The notes beneath the pieces were generated by a model. It made no database searches. It was given only the letters and a program-made list of their open reading frames with translations, and was not told the DNA's origin. The translations under genes were made by a program, and so were the position numbers. A DNA stretch of 64,000 bases from Bradyrhizobium japonicum USDA 6 (GTDB taxonomy: Bacteria; Pseudomonadota; Alphaproteobacteria; Rhizobiales; Xanthobacteraceae), in assembly GCF_000284375.1 (NCBI RefSeq), contig NC_017249.1, forward strand, positions 2,396,001-2,460,000. The letters run 5' to 3'. Below are positions 35,656 to 43,751 of this stretch, piece by piece. Positions within the stretch are counted from its first letter, which is position 1. Every line of letters begins with the position of its first letter.

Positions 35656-37281
35656 ATGGCTGATTACTATCCGCTGATCGCCCGCGCTATTTCCGCCCTG
35701 GACCCCAACGCTCCCGGCGAAAGCCGTCGCGCGCTCTATGAGCGCGCGCGCACGGCCCTGATCGCGCAGCTCCGCAGCGTGCAGCCGCCGCTCTCCGAAT
35801 CCGAGATCACCCGCGAACGGCTGTCGCTGGAAGAGGCCGTCCGCAAGGTCGAATCGGAGGCCGCCCAGCGCGCCCGGGAGGCCTCGCGCCCCGGTCCCGG
35901 TGGCGGCGCCCGCAGCGGCGGCAGCGGTGACGCCTTCCGCCGGGCCAGCACCCGCGCCGCCGAAGGCAACCCGCCGCCGTCTCAGCCGGCCGCTCCGCGC
36001 ACCCGTCCGGCTCCGCCGCCGCCGCGTGCCGACCGCCCGTCCTTCAATGTCGATGACCAGGGCGACGCCCCGCGCGCGCCGCGGGCCCCGCGCTTCGACG
36101 CGCCGCGCCAGCCGGGTCCCCCGGCAGCGCCGCCGATGCCGGAGCCGCCGGCTGCTCCGCCGGCCGGACGTGATCGCCCGCCCGGGCGCCGTCCGCCCGA
36201 TGTCGGGCCGCCGCCGCCTCAGCCGCCGGCACCGGGCGTACGCGGTTTTCGCGACATCACCGCCGACGTGAACGATCTCGGCGGCGCTGCCGCGCAGGCC
36301 AACCGCGCCGCGCGTCGCACCTATGCCAATGTGCCCTCGCCGTCGCCAGAGTTCGACCGGCTGGAGCCGAGCCTGGAAAATCGCGCCGGCGAGCAGGACG
36401 CGCCCTATTCCTACGACGAGTCGATCGAGGAGGCCGAGCGCTACACGCCGCAGCCGCCATCGCCGCGTTCGCGCGTCGCGCCCGAGCGCGAAGCCAAGAA
36501 GCGCGCCCGCACCGGCTCCGCCTTCCCGTTCAAGAGCGCGATCGCCGTCGGCATCGTGCTGATCCTGGTCGGCGCCGGCATCCTCTGGGGCAAGCCCCTG
36601 ATCCAGACCGTGAGCGGCCTGTTCAAGTCCTCGCCGACCCAGGTGGTGGAGGCGCCGAAGGATCCGGCCCAGCCGCAGAGCAAGCCCAAGATTCCGGATC
36701 GCGTCGGCCAGCCTTCGGCCAGCGACCAGCCGGTCGCGCCGGTGGCGCAGAAGGTCGTGCTCTATGACGAGGATCCGTCCGACCCGAAGGGCAAGCAATA
36801 TGTCGGCTCGGTGGTGTGGCGGCTCGAGCCGATCAAGGCCTCGGGCAACCAGAAGGCCGACGTCGCCGTGCGCGCCGACATCGAGATCCCGGACCGCAAG
36901 TTCAAGATGACGATGTCGTTCCGCCGCAACACCGACTCGTCGCTGCCGGCGAGCCACACCGCGGAATTGACCTTCATCCTGCCGCCGGATTTTCCGGGCG
37001 GTGGCGTCGCCAACGTGCCGGGTATCCTGATGAAGTCGAACGAGCAGGCGCGCGGCACGCCGCTCGCGGGGCTCGCGGTCAAGGTAACCGACGGCTTCTT
37101 CCTGGTCGGCCTCTCCAATGTCGACGCCGACCGCGCCCGCAACGTCCAGCTCCTGAAGGAGCGCTCATGGTTCGACGTGCCGCTGGTCTACGCCAACCAG
37201 CGCCGCGCCATCATCGCCATTGAGAAGGGCGCCCCCGGCGAGCGCGCGTTCAACGACGCGTTCGCGCAATGGGGCGACTAG
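35656..37281 (+). CDS. Pro-rich single-pass membrane protein of unknown function
   Basis: A 541-aa protein that I cannot assign to a named family. It has an N-terminal helical part (about 1-75, charged, 'ALDPNAPGESRRALYERARTALIAQL') and a long low-complexity stretch rich in Pro, Arg and Ala (about 76-200). A second disordered acidic/basic region leads to one transmembrane helix (about 294-315, SAIAVGIVLILVGAGILWG). A C-terminal soluble domain (about 365-541), probably periplasmic, includes 'DVAVRADIEIPDRKFKMTMSFRRNTDSSLPASHT'. It is 36 bp after purA, so cotranscription is likely, though the reason is unclear. Confidence 0.8.
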   Translation: MADYYPLIARAISALDPNAPGESRRALYERARTALIAQLRSVQPPLSESEITRERLSLEEAVRKVESEAAQRAREASRPGPGGGARSGGSGDAFRRASTRAAEGNPPPSQPAAPRTRPAPPPPRADRPSFNVDDQGDAPRAPRAPRFDAPRQPGPPAAPPMPEPPAAPPAGRDRPPGRRPPDVGPPPPQPPAPGVRGFRDITADVNDLGGAAAQANRAARRTYANVPSPSPEFDRLEPSLENRAGEQDAPYSYDESIEEAERYTPQPPSPRSRVAPEREAKKRARTGSAFPFKSAIAVGIVLILVGAGILWGKPLIQTVSGLFKSSPTQVVEAPKDPAQPQSKPKIPDRVGQPSASDQPVAPVAQKVVLYDEDPSDPKGKQYVGSVVWRLEPIKASGNQKADVAVRADIEIPDRKFKMTMSFRRNTDSSLPASHTAELTFILPPDFPGGGVANVPGILMKSNEQARGTPLAGLAVKVTDGFFLVGLSNVDADRARNVQLLKERSWFDVPLVYANQRRAIIAIEKGAPGERAFNDAFAQWGD

Positions 37282-37364
37282 GGCCGGCGCGCGACCGATG
37301 TTCACCTCGCTCGACGAGAGAGGTGAATCGAACTCTCAAACGCTCCGATCGGGATTGAACCGGC

Positions 37365-37631
37365 CTATTGCGCCGCGGCCTCCCGCTTGCGCGCGGCGGC
37401 GTGCTCGCGGTCCATCACGGCGCGGCAGCCGGGGCTGACCTGCGCCTTGTTCCGCACCATGCAGGCCCTGATCCTGGAGATGTCTGGAATCTCACTGGAG
37501 CACAGCCGCATCGCATCGCCCGTGCACATCTGCTGTGCTTCGGACGAGAAGGCGAGGCCGGGCGATGTCTGGAGTACGATGGCGGTGGTTGCGAAAGCGA
37601 AGAGCGAAACGATGGTCGTGTAGCGTGTCAT
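37365..37631 (-). CDS. Small secreted Cys-rich protein (copy 1)
   Basis: An 88-aa protein with a signal peptide (about 1-29, ending PGLAFS) and a short mature part with four cysteines spaced as MCTGDAMRLCSSEIPD, then RACMVRNKAQVSPGC. The pattern C-x6-C-x14-C-x12-C with 'DA.R.C' and 'AC...N' also occurs in the neighbour at 38156-38401, so the two are related. It resembles a single Cys-rich (GLG1-like) repeat. The function is unknown, with a periplasmic, disulfide-stabilised role likely. The start at 37631 is chosen by the signal peptide. Confidence 0.7.
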   Translation of the reverse strand: MTRYTTIVSLFAFATTAIVLQTSPGLAFSSEAQQMCTGDAMRLCSSEIPDISRIRACMVRNKAQVSPGCRAVMDREHAAARKREAAAQ

Positions 37632-37887
37632 GACGAATGCGTCCCCGAGTTCCGTGGTTTGAACCACTTGGTTTTGGGGCGCCGCACGCGGCTTGATCTG
37701 CCGCATGTCACAGCCTTCACGCCGGGAACTTTGGTCCCGCATGTGGTCGCTCGATCTCTCGTGGTGTTCGAATCGAAAAGTGCTGCGCCGCCCGATTCGA
37801 GTATGCGCGATTGTCACGCCGCTGCAATGGTCCGCTCGAATGAATTCGCAGTTGTTGCGTGTCCGTCACGCAGCATGCGGCGCGAGA

Positions 37888-38118
37888 TCAGATCAACCGA
37901 TCGGACGACGCGCTCGCTTCTTCCGCATCGCTCGCGCCTGATGCTGCGGGGTGTTCCTCGACGGCAGTGACGCCTTTCGCAGTGAGCTCGAACAGATCGC
38001 CATCCTTCATCACGTAGCCGTCGGCGATCAGCTCGCCGATCTTGCCGTGCCGGTCGTCGGCAAAGGCGACCGACTGGCTGATGTCCCGCAGGATCGAGAG
38101 CTGCTCGTCGCGCAACAT
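37888..38118 (-). CDS. Small winged-helix-like protein
   Basis: A 76-aa protein. Its 'MLRDEQLSILRDISQSVAFADDRHGKIGELIADGYVMKDGDLFELTAKG' pattern of helix-helix-strand-strand looks like a small winged-helix DNA-binding domain. The C-terminal 20 residues are an Ala/Ser/Glu tail. GGAGAG lies before the ATG. Function unknown. It lies between two related Cys-rich secreted protein genes on the same strand. Confidence 0.6.
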   Translation of the reverse strand: MLRDEQLSILRDISQSVAFADDRHGKIGELIADGYVMKDGDLFELTAKGVTAVEEHPAASGASDAEEASASSDRLI

Positions 38119-38155
38119 GGCTTCACTCTCCGTGCGACGGGGATCGTTCCCGGCC

Positions 38156-38401
38156 TTACATGCCGTGGCTCTGAAACACCTTGCTGCAGGACTTCGACAG
38201 CTTCGCCCGGTTGGCCTGCAGGCACGCCTGCACAGCGCCGTCATTGCCGAGGTCCTTGCGGCAGAACCGCGAGGCGTCACGCGAGCAGGCGTTCTGCTCC
38301 TGCGGCGTACCCATGTGGCCTTGCGCGAGAGCAGGCGTGAGCGACATGCCGCTCAGGGCTGTCAGGGCGAGCGTCGCCATAAGGACGGGTTTCCGGAACA
38401 T
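38156..38401 (-). CDS. Small secreted Cys-rich protein (copy 2)
   Basis: An 81-aa protein with a signal peptide (about 1-26, ending TPALAQG). The mature part has four cysteines: ACSRDASRFCRKDLGND, then QACLQANRAKLSKSC. The spacing and the shared 'DA.RFC', 'AC..N.AK.S..C' residues show kinship with the protein at 37365-37631. GGAG seven bases before the ATG at 38401 fixes the start. Function unknown, probably periplasmic. Confidence 0.72.
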   Translation of the reverse strand: MFRKPVLMATLALTALSGMSLTPALAQGHMGTPQEQNACSRDASRFCRKDLGNDGAVQACLQANRAKLSKSCSKVFQSHGM

Positions 38402-38550
38402 CGACAAACTCCAATCTGACTGCTGGTATGAATTTCAGTCCTGTCTGAACTCGTCGCCTTGCCGCTTGTTCCCGCCAGGACGGGCCGGTGCCCCGCTATT
38501 CAAGGTTCCCGCGTCGCTGCTATAACAGCGGCGAAGGATGAGGATGCTTG

Positions 38551-38976
38551 ATGAAACGCTATCTGGTGTTTGCGCTGGTCGGTCCGTTCGTCGGCGGGTT
38601 CCTGCTGCTGCTGACGACGACCTATCAGTCCGGTTATTGGGCCCAGACCAACCTCAGCGAGGTTGGCAAGCTGTTCGCGGTGTTCTTCAAATCGCTGCAA
38701 TACAGCTATCTGTTCGGCTTCCTGCCCTCGCTGATGATCGGTGCGGTCGACGACATCCTGATCCATGTCCGCCGGATCGGCCCGGCGCTGCGGATGATCC
38801 TGGTCGGCCTGTTCGCCTTCGTGCTGGCGTCGCTGACCTACAGCTCGCGCGGGCCGGATTCGGGCGCGCTGCAATTCATCCTGTACGGCCTCGTCGGATT
38901 CGTGCCGGCGGTGCTTTCATCCTGGCTCGTGCATAGATATGTCGAGGAGCCGCAGCCGGCTGCGGCTCAGACCTGA
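38551..38976 (+). CDS. Small integral membrane protein of unknown function
   Basis: A 141-aa protein with about four transmembrane segments (roughly 4-23, 50-65, 85-102, 108-128) and a short Pro/Ala-rich cytoplasmic tail. It carries 'FGFLPSLMIGAVDDILIH' in the loop after the second helix. I do not recognise the family with certainty. The ATG at 38551 follows GAGG at a normal distance and the TTG one codon earlier is less likely. It stands alone between genes on other strands or with other roles. Confidence 0.7.
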   Translation: MKRYLVFALVGPFVGGFLLLLTTTYQSGYWAQTNLSEVGKLFAVFFKSLQYSYLFGFLPSLMIGAVDDILIHVRRIGPALRMILVGLFAFVLASLTYSSRGPDSGALQFILYGLVGFVPAVLSSWLVHRYVEEPQPAAAQT

Positions 38977-39037
38977 ACGCGCGGCGTTCGGGCGCGGCGC
39001 GGCAACTTCCGCCACACCGGCGCGTTCTCCAAAGGCC

Positions 39038-39595
39038 ATGGCCATGCCCGATGACGACATTCTTGCTCCGCATCGACCCCGTTCCGGGGCCCGCCCGCGC
39101 GGGCCGTTTTCGGGGACCGAAGCGCGCGGGCCGATCATCGACCAGGACGGCCATGAGATCCGTCCCGAAACGCTGGAGCAGGGGTTTCGCGAGTTTCGCT
39201 TCGAGTTCGGTAAAGACGGTCAGTTCGCTGGGAACCCGTTCGGCAATTTGACGCGGGAGCAGCGGGTGGCGCGGATCGAGGCGATCGCAAAGCTGCTCGA
39301 TGTCGCCTTCATCCTGCCCGGCACGAATATCCGCTATGGCATCGACGGCCTGATCGGGCTGATCCCGGTCGTCGGCGACATCATCACCACCGCGATCTCG
39401 CTGTGGCTGGTGCGCGAGGCCCGCGCGCTGGGCGCGCCGTGGTATCTCACCGCGCGCATGCTCGGCAATGTCGCGGTCGACGGCGTGGTCGGCATGGTGC
39501 CGTTCGCGGGCGATGCCTTCGACGTCATGTTCCGCGCCAACATGCGCAACGTCCGCCTGCTGCGCCGCTGGCTTGACAAGCAGCCGCGGATTTAG
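39038..39595 (+). CDS. DUF4112 domain protein
   Basis: A 185-aa protein with a disordered basic N-terminus (about 1-60), then a DUF4112 domain (about 80-180). Its hallmarks are 'LAKLLD.AFILPGTNIRYGIDGLIGLIPVVGDIITTAISLWLV' and 'RMLGNVAVDGVVGMVPFAGDAFDVMFRANMRNVRLL'. The two Gly/Pro-containing hydrophobic repeats (IPVVGD, VPFAGD) suggest membrane-associated hairpins. Function unknown. MAMPDDD at 39038 is taken as the start. The second Met two codons later is equally possible. Confidence 0.8.
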   Translation: MAMPDDDILAPHRPRSGARPRGPFSGTEARGPIIDQDGHEIRPETLEQGFREFRFEFGKDGQFAGNPFGNLTREQRVARIEAIAKLLDVAFILPGTNIRYGIDGLIGLIPVVGDIITTAISLWLVREARALGAPWYLTARMLGNVAVDGVVGMVPFAGDAFDVMFRANMRNVRLLRRWLDKQPRI

Positions 39596-39661
39596 CGTGG
39601 CGCTTCTTGCTTCGCCTTTCCCCGTAAGAACGGGGAGAGGGAAGAGAGAGAGCACCGCCCC

Positions 39662-39699
39662 AAAAAGCAAAAAGCGCGACGGCCTTTCGGCCATCGCGC
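39662..39699 (-). terminator. Intrinsic terminator of the 97-aa gene
   Basis: Read on the minus strand, an 11-bp stem (GCGCGATGGCC/GGCCGTCGCGC, one mismatch) with a GAAA loop is followed by TTTTTGCTTTTT. It lies just past the stop of the 97-aa gene. It is the clearest rho-independent terminator in the window. Confidence 0.85.
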
Positions 39700-39728
39700 C
39701 TTCAGCGCATATCGGGCTTGGCGAAAAC

Positions 39729-40022
39729 TTACGCCGCGTCGGCGTCGGTCTCGGCGGCCGGCGCCGGCCGGGGGCGGCGGGGCAGCGGGAAGGCTTCGCT
39801 CTCATAGAGCGAGCGGATGCCGTTCTGGTCGAAGCGCGCTTCCTCGACCTGGAGATAGGCGCCGTTCAGCGAATCCGTCGGCAACTGCTCCATCGCGAAC
39901 TGCACGGCTTCGGCCGCGGTGCCGAACCGGCGGTAGGTAAAGCCCGCGCGCTTCTTCTTGCGGATCGCGGCGGGGAAGAGCTCGGCGGAGGTGTTGAAGT
40001 TGAACGGACGCAGTGGACGCAT
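39729..40022 (-). CDS. 97-aa protein of unknown function
   Basis: A small soluble protein (97 aa). A basic N-terminus ([17 protein letters not shown]) precedes a short alpha-beta region with '[39 protein letters not shown]' and a Pro/Ala/Asp tail. I do not recognise a named family. It is probably real because it ends at a very good intrinsic terminator and has its own upstream gap of over 200 bp. Confidence 0.7.
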   Translation of the reverse strand: MRPLRPFNFNTSAELFPAAIRKKKRAGFTYRRFGTAAEAVQFAMEQLPTDSLNGAYLQVEEARFDQNGIRSLYESEAFPLPRRPRPAPAAETDADAA

Positions 40023-40236
40023 GGTCAAAGACCTCGTGATCTTGTCTGGGGCTTTAAGCGCGTGGGGTTTTGAAAGGCAGGGGCCACCATCGAGTGGGCC
40101 CGCCGCACATGTCATTTTCGCTCTCTAATATAGGCCGTTTTGACAGAAATGCGACCCCCGCGATGGGAGATGATGAATCCGCGCATGGCAGCTCCGCAAG
40201 CGCCGTAAACCAAGTAATTTCAATATGTTAGATGGT

Positions 40237-40401
40237 TTACAGTTTGCCAAGCAGCAAGAGCACGACCAGGACCACCAGCACGACGCCGCCGATCCCCATG
40301 CCGGAGTGGCCCATGCCATAGCCATAACCACCGAACCGTCCGGACATGCCGCCCAGCAGATAGATGATCACCAGGATGATCAGGATGGTCCCAAGCGTCA
40401 T
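40237..40401 (-). CDS. Small glycine-rich membrane protein (DUF3309-like)
   Basis: A 54-aa protein: MTLGTILIILVIIYLLGG, then a Gly/Tyr/Met-rich hinge (SGRFGGYGYGMGHSG), then a second hydrophobic helix (VVLVVLVVLLLLGKL). This layout matches the DUF3309 small membrane proteins. GGGAGG lies before the ATG at 40401. Function unknown. It lies beyond the end of msrB, on the same strand. Confidence 0.8.
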   Translation of the reverse strand: MTLGTILIILVIIYLLGGMSGRFGGYGYGMGHSGMGIGGVVLVVLVVLLLLGKL

Positions 40402-40508
40402 GGCATCCTCCCTGGCGGCCGCCGGATTGCGCGCATCGGCTGCACCGCCAGAAGAGAAAAGCACATCGCGCCGCCGGGTTCCATGACGGAACCGGGCGGC
40501 GCGCAATG

Positions 40509-40928
40509 TTATTTGGGCTCGAGCTTCAGCGCGGCCGAGTTGATGCAGTAGCGCAGGCCGTTCGGGCCGGGGCCGTCGGGGAAGACGTGGCCGAGATGGC
40601 CGCTGCACTTGGAGCACAGCACCTCGGTGCGGATCATGCCGTGGCTGGCATCGTGCTCCTCGTCGATATGGCTCTCGACCGCGGGCTGGGTGAAGCTCGG
40701 CCAGCCGCAGCCGGAATCGAACTTGGCATCGGACTCGAACAGCACATTGCCGCAGCCGGCGCAGACATAGGTGCCGGCGCGGTGGTCGTGCTCATATTCG
40801 CCGGAGAAGGGACGCTCGGTCGCCTTCTCGCGCAGCACCGCGTACTGCATCGGCGACAATTCGCGCCGCCACTGCTCTTCGCTCTTGATGACCTTGTCGT
40901 CGGTGGTTTTCGTCTTGGTGTCGGGCAT
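40509..40928 (-). CDS. msrB: Peptide-methionine (R)-S-oxide reductase MsrB
   Basis: Enzyme (139 aa) that reduces methionine-R-sulfoxide in proteins. Zinc-binding pairs are CAGC and CSKC. The catalytic Cys is in RYCINSAAL, close to the C-terminus. '[10 protein letters not shown]' and '[10 protein letters not shown]' are family motifs. No signal peptide is seen, so it acts in the cytoplasm, unlike the neighbouring MsrA, which appears to be exported. It starts 44 bp after msrA and is probably in its operon. Confidence 0.95.
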   Translation of the reverse strand: MPDTKTKTTDDKVIKSEEQWRRELSPMQYAVLREKATERPFSGEYEHDHRAGTYVCAGCGNVLFESDAKFDSGCGWPSFTQPAVESHIDEEHDASHGMIRTEVLCSKCSGHLGHVFPDGPGPNGLRYCINSAALKLEPK

Positions 40929-40972
40929 GGGTCTCCCGTCTGTTTGGTGAACTTGTTTCGGTGATCTTGCGA

Positions 40973-41677
40973 TCAGTTGGTGGCCTTGCTGGCGCTCACC
41001 AGCGTCGGCTTTTCAATGTAGTTATCCGCGAACAGCTTTTTGAGGTTCTCGACCTTCGGAATGTCGTTGTAGGCGATGTAAGGCTGGTTCGGGTGCAGCG
41101 TCAGGTAGTCCTGGTGATAGGCCTCCGCCGGGTAGAACGCTTCCAGCGCGCCGACCTTGGTCACGATCGGCTTGCTGAATACCTTGGCGCCGTTGAGCTG
41201 GGCGATATAGGCCTCCGCCACCTTCTTCTGCTCGTCGGAGGTGGTGAAGATCGCCGAGCGATATTGCGTGCCGGTGTCGGGGCCCTGGCGGTTGAGCTGG
41301 GTCGGGTCGTGCGCCACCGAGAAGTAGATCTGGAGGATCTTGCCGTAGGAGATCTTCTTCGGGTCGAACTTGATCTCGACCGACTCGGCATGGCCGGTCC
41401 GGCCGCTCGAGACCGTCTGGTAATCGGCCGTCGCCTTGGTGCCGCCGGCATAGCCGGAGACTGCGTTGACAACGCCGGCAGTGTGCTGGAAGACGCCCTG
41501 GACGCCCCAGAAGCAGCCGCCGGCGATGACGGCGGTCTGGATCCCGGTTGCGGGCGCCGCATCCACGGTGGGCGCGGGGATCACGACCGCATCCTCCGCG
41601 GCCCTGGACGGCAGGGCGAAGGCCAGCGTCAGTGCGGTGGTGGCGGCGAGCAGCGAGGCGAGGGCGGTGCGGCGCAT
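40973..41677 (-). CDS. msrA: Peptide-methionine (S)-S-oxide reductase MsrA, exported form
   Basis: A 234-aa enzyme that repairs methionine-S-sulfoxide. The catalytic motif GGCFWGVQ follows an N-terminal signal peptide ([28 protein letters not shown]), which indicates a periplasmic form. 'GYAGG', '[17 protein letters not shown]' and '[23 protein letters not shown]' are family blocks. The ATG at 41677 is chosen because the signal peptide begins there. The frame stays open to 41758 without support. msrB follows on the same strand. Confidence 0.93.
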   Translation of the reverse strand: MRRTALASLLAATTALTLAFALPSRAAEDAVVIPAPTVDAAPATGIQTAVIAGGCFWGVQGVFQHTAGVVNAVSGYAGGTKATADYQTVSSGRTGHAESVEIKFDPKKISYGKILQIYFSVAHDPTQLNRQGPDTGTQYRSAIFTTSDEQKKVAEAYIAQLNGAKVFSKPIVTKVGALEAFYPAEAYHQDYLTLHPNQPYIAYNDIPKVENLKKLFADNYIEKPTLVSASKATN

Positions 41678-41922
41678 GGCGATCCTCTTCGGAAGGGTCT
41701 GACAGTGTAGGGCGGCCGGGGACGGGCGAACAGCCTGTTTGGCCGCGTTTTCGGACATCTGAGATACGGGCGCAGACGGCGATTGTTACGGGGAAACGGA
41801 CACGAGTCTGTGAAAAATAGCCTCAGATAGTGCGGCTTGGCGAGGCCGGGAACTCCGGGCTAGATGAACGCGCGCGATCGGCGCTCGACTCAATATGTGG
41901 TGGCTGGAGCTGACCTGACAAC

Positions 41923-43608
41923 ATGCTGCGCGTCATTCCCCTGACCCTGGCCATCCTGATCTCAAATGCCGCCATCGCCGCGGCCGAGCCGCAAGCCGGC
42001 GACGACCTCGCCACCTGTCGCGACCGCCAGGCGGAGGCCCAGGCCCGCGCGACGGCCTGCGACAATTTGTTGAAGGCCGATAAGCTCGGCGGCAAGGACA
42101 AGTCGCTCGCGCTCGTCGTGCGTGGCAATGCGCTGATCAACAAGCGCGACTATGACCGCGCCATCGAGGCGCTGTCGTCCGCGATCGATCTCGATCCGGA
42201 CAATGTCGGCGCCATCAACCTGCGCGGGCTTTCCCACGAGCGCAAGGGCGAGGACGATCTTGCCATGGCCGACTACAATCTCGCCATCCAGAAGCGCGCG
42301 AATTTCGGCTATGCCTACAACAATCGCGGCACCATCCATCTGCGCCGGGGCGCGCTGCAAAGCGCGCTCGACGACTTCAACCTGTCGATCAAATACACGC
42401 CCGCGTTCCTGCTCGGCTGGACCAATCGTGCCCGCATGCGCACGCTGAACAAGGATTTCGACGGCGCGATTGCCGACTTCGCGGCAGCCGAGAAGATCGA
42501 CCCGGCCGCGCCGCAGATCGCCGGCAACCGCTGCATCACCTACGGCATGATGGGCAAGTACGACCAGGCTTTCGCCGACTGCGACGGCCTGATCCAGAAG
42601 CAGCCGAGGAATACCTTCGCGATCAACAATCGCGCCGAGGTCAACGTGATGAAGGGCGACCTCGACGCCGCGCTGAAGGACTACAACACGGTCATCCAGC
42701 TCAATCCGAACAGTGTGCGCGCCCATTCCGGCCGCGGCCAGATCTACGAGCGCAGGAAAGATCTCGCCCAGGCCCGCGCCGACTACCGCGCGGCGGCCTA
42801 TTCGCTGACGAGGTTCGACGAGCCCGACGTCGCGCGCGCCCGCGCCATCGCGCAGGAGCGCCTGGCCGCACTGACGCCGCAGGCGCCGGCCGGGTCCACC
42901 GGGCGCCGCGTGGCGCTCGTGATCGGCAACGGCGCCTACAAGAACGTCCACGCCTTGCCCAATCCGCCGCGCGACGCGAAAATGATTGCAAACGTGTTGC
43001 GCGATGTCGGCTTCCAGACCGTGATCTCCGTCAGCGACCTCTCCCGCGACAAGTTCTTCGAAGCGTTGCAGACGTTTGCCACCGAAGCCGAGAATGCGGA
43101 TTGGGCGGTGGTCTATTACGCCGGCCACGGTTTCGAGATCGGCGGCGTGAACTATCTCGTCCCTGTCGACGCCAAGCTTGCCGCCGACAGGGACGCCGAG
43201 ACCCAGGCGGTTGCGCTGGAGCAGGTGATCGCCGCGGTGGGCGCTGCGAGAAAAGTGCGTCTGGTGATGCTGGATGCCTGCCGCGACAATCCCTTTGCGC
43301 CGGCCATGCAGCGCACGCTGTCGCTCAAGCTGGTGGACAAGGGCTTTTCCAACATCGAGCCCGGCGCCGGCTTCATGGTGGTCTACGCCGCCAAGCACGG
43401 CGAGACCGCGCTGGACGGCGACGGCGGCGCCGACAGCCCCTTCGCCACCGCGCTCGCCCGCGAGATCAAGGTCCCGAAGGTCGAGATCCGGAAACTGTTC
43501 GACATCGTCCGCGACGACGTCTGGTCCGCCACCAAGCACGAGCAGCAGCCGTTTTCATACGGCTCGCCGCCGGGACGCGAGGATTTTTATTTTGTGGCGG
43601 GGAAGTGA
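41923..43608 (+). CDS. TPR-repeat caspase-family protein
   Basis: A 561-aa exported protein. A signal peptide (about 1-21) leads to about six tetratricopeptide repeats (about 60-300, for example 'YDRAIEALSSAIDLDPDNVGAINLRGLSHERKGEDDLAMADYN'). A caspase-like peptidase domain (C14, about 325-555) follows. The dyad is present: His402 in YYAGHGFE and Cys453 in DACRDNPF. The domain begins 'RRVALVIGNGAYKNVHALPNPPRDAKMIANVL'. Such proteins are common in Rhizobiales, but their targets are unknown. It stands alone and is followed by a palindromic repeat. Confidence 0.9.
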   Translation: MLRVIPLTLAILISNAAIAAAEPQAGDDLATCRDRQAEAQARATACDNLLKADKLGGKDKSLALVVRGNALINKRDYDRAIEALSSAIDLDPDNVGAINLRGLSHERKGEDDLAMADYNLAIQKRANFGYAYNNRGTIHLRRGALQSALDDFNLSIKYTPAFLLGWTNRARMRTLNKDFDGAIADFAAAEKIDPAAPQIAGNRCITYGMMGKYDQAFADCDGLIQKQPRNTFAINNRAEVNVMKGDLDAALKDYNTVIQLNPNSVRAHSGRGQIYERRKDLAQARADYRAAAYSLTRFDEPDVARARAIAQERLAALTPQAPAGSTGRRVALVIGNGAYKNVHALPNPPRDAKMIANVLRDVGFQTVISVSDLSRDKFFEALQTFATEAENADWAVVYYAGHGFEIGGVNYLVPVDAKLAADRDAETQAVALEQVIAAVGAARKVRLVMLDACRDNPFAPAMQRTLSLKLVDKGFSNIEPGAGFMVVYAAKHGETALDGDGGADSPFATALAREIKVPKVEIRKLFDIVRDDVWSATKHEQQPFSYGSPPGREDFYFVAGK

Positions 43609-43650
43609 GCGGGTGCGTGTCAGACGCGAAAGCCACGCCTCATTTGCGGT

Positions 43651-43747
43651 GCCGTAGGGTGCGCCAAGCGAAGCGTGCCCACCATTTTTATTGAATGTGT
43701 GGAGAGACGGTGGGCACGGCGCGTTGCGCCTTTGCCCACCCTACGGC
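43651..43747. repeat. Intergenic palindromic repeat, family C
   Basis: A 97-bp inverted repeat between convergent genes. Left arm GCCGTAGGGTGCGCC, right arm TTGCCCACCCTACGGC, with inner arms CGTGCCCACC and GGTGGGCACG. A half copy is found at 30292-30315. It probably acts as a stop for both genes. Confidence 0.75.
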
Positions 43748-43751
43748 AGCT

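Noticed and set aside
34309..36957. An 882-codon minus-strand open frame
   Set aside because: It runs antisense across two genes (purA and the Pro-rich protein), and its low-complexity Arg/Leu/Ala/Gly composition has no family features.
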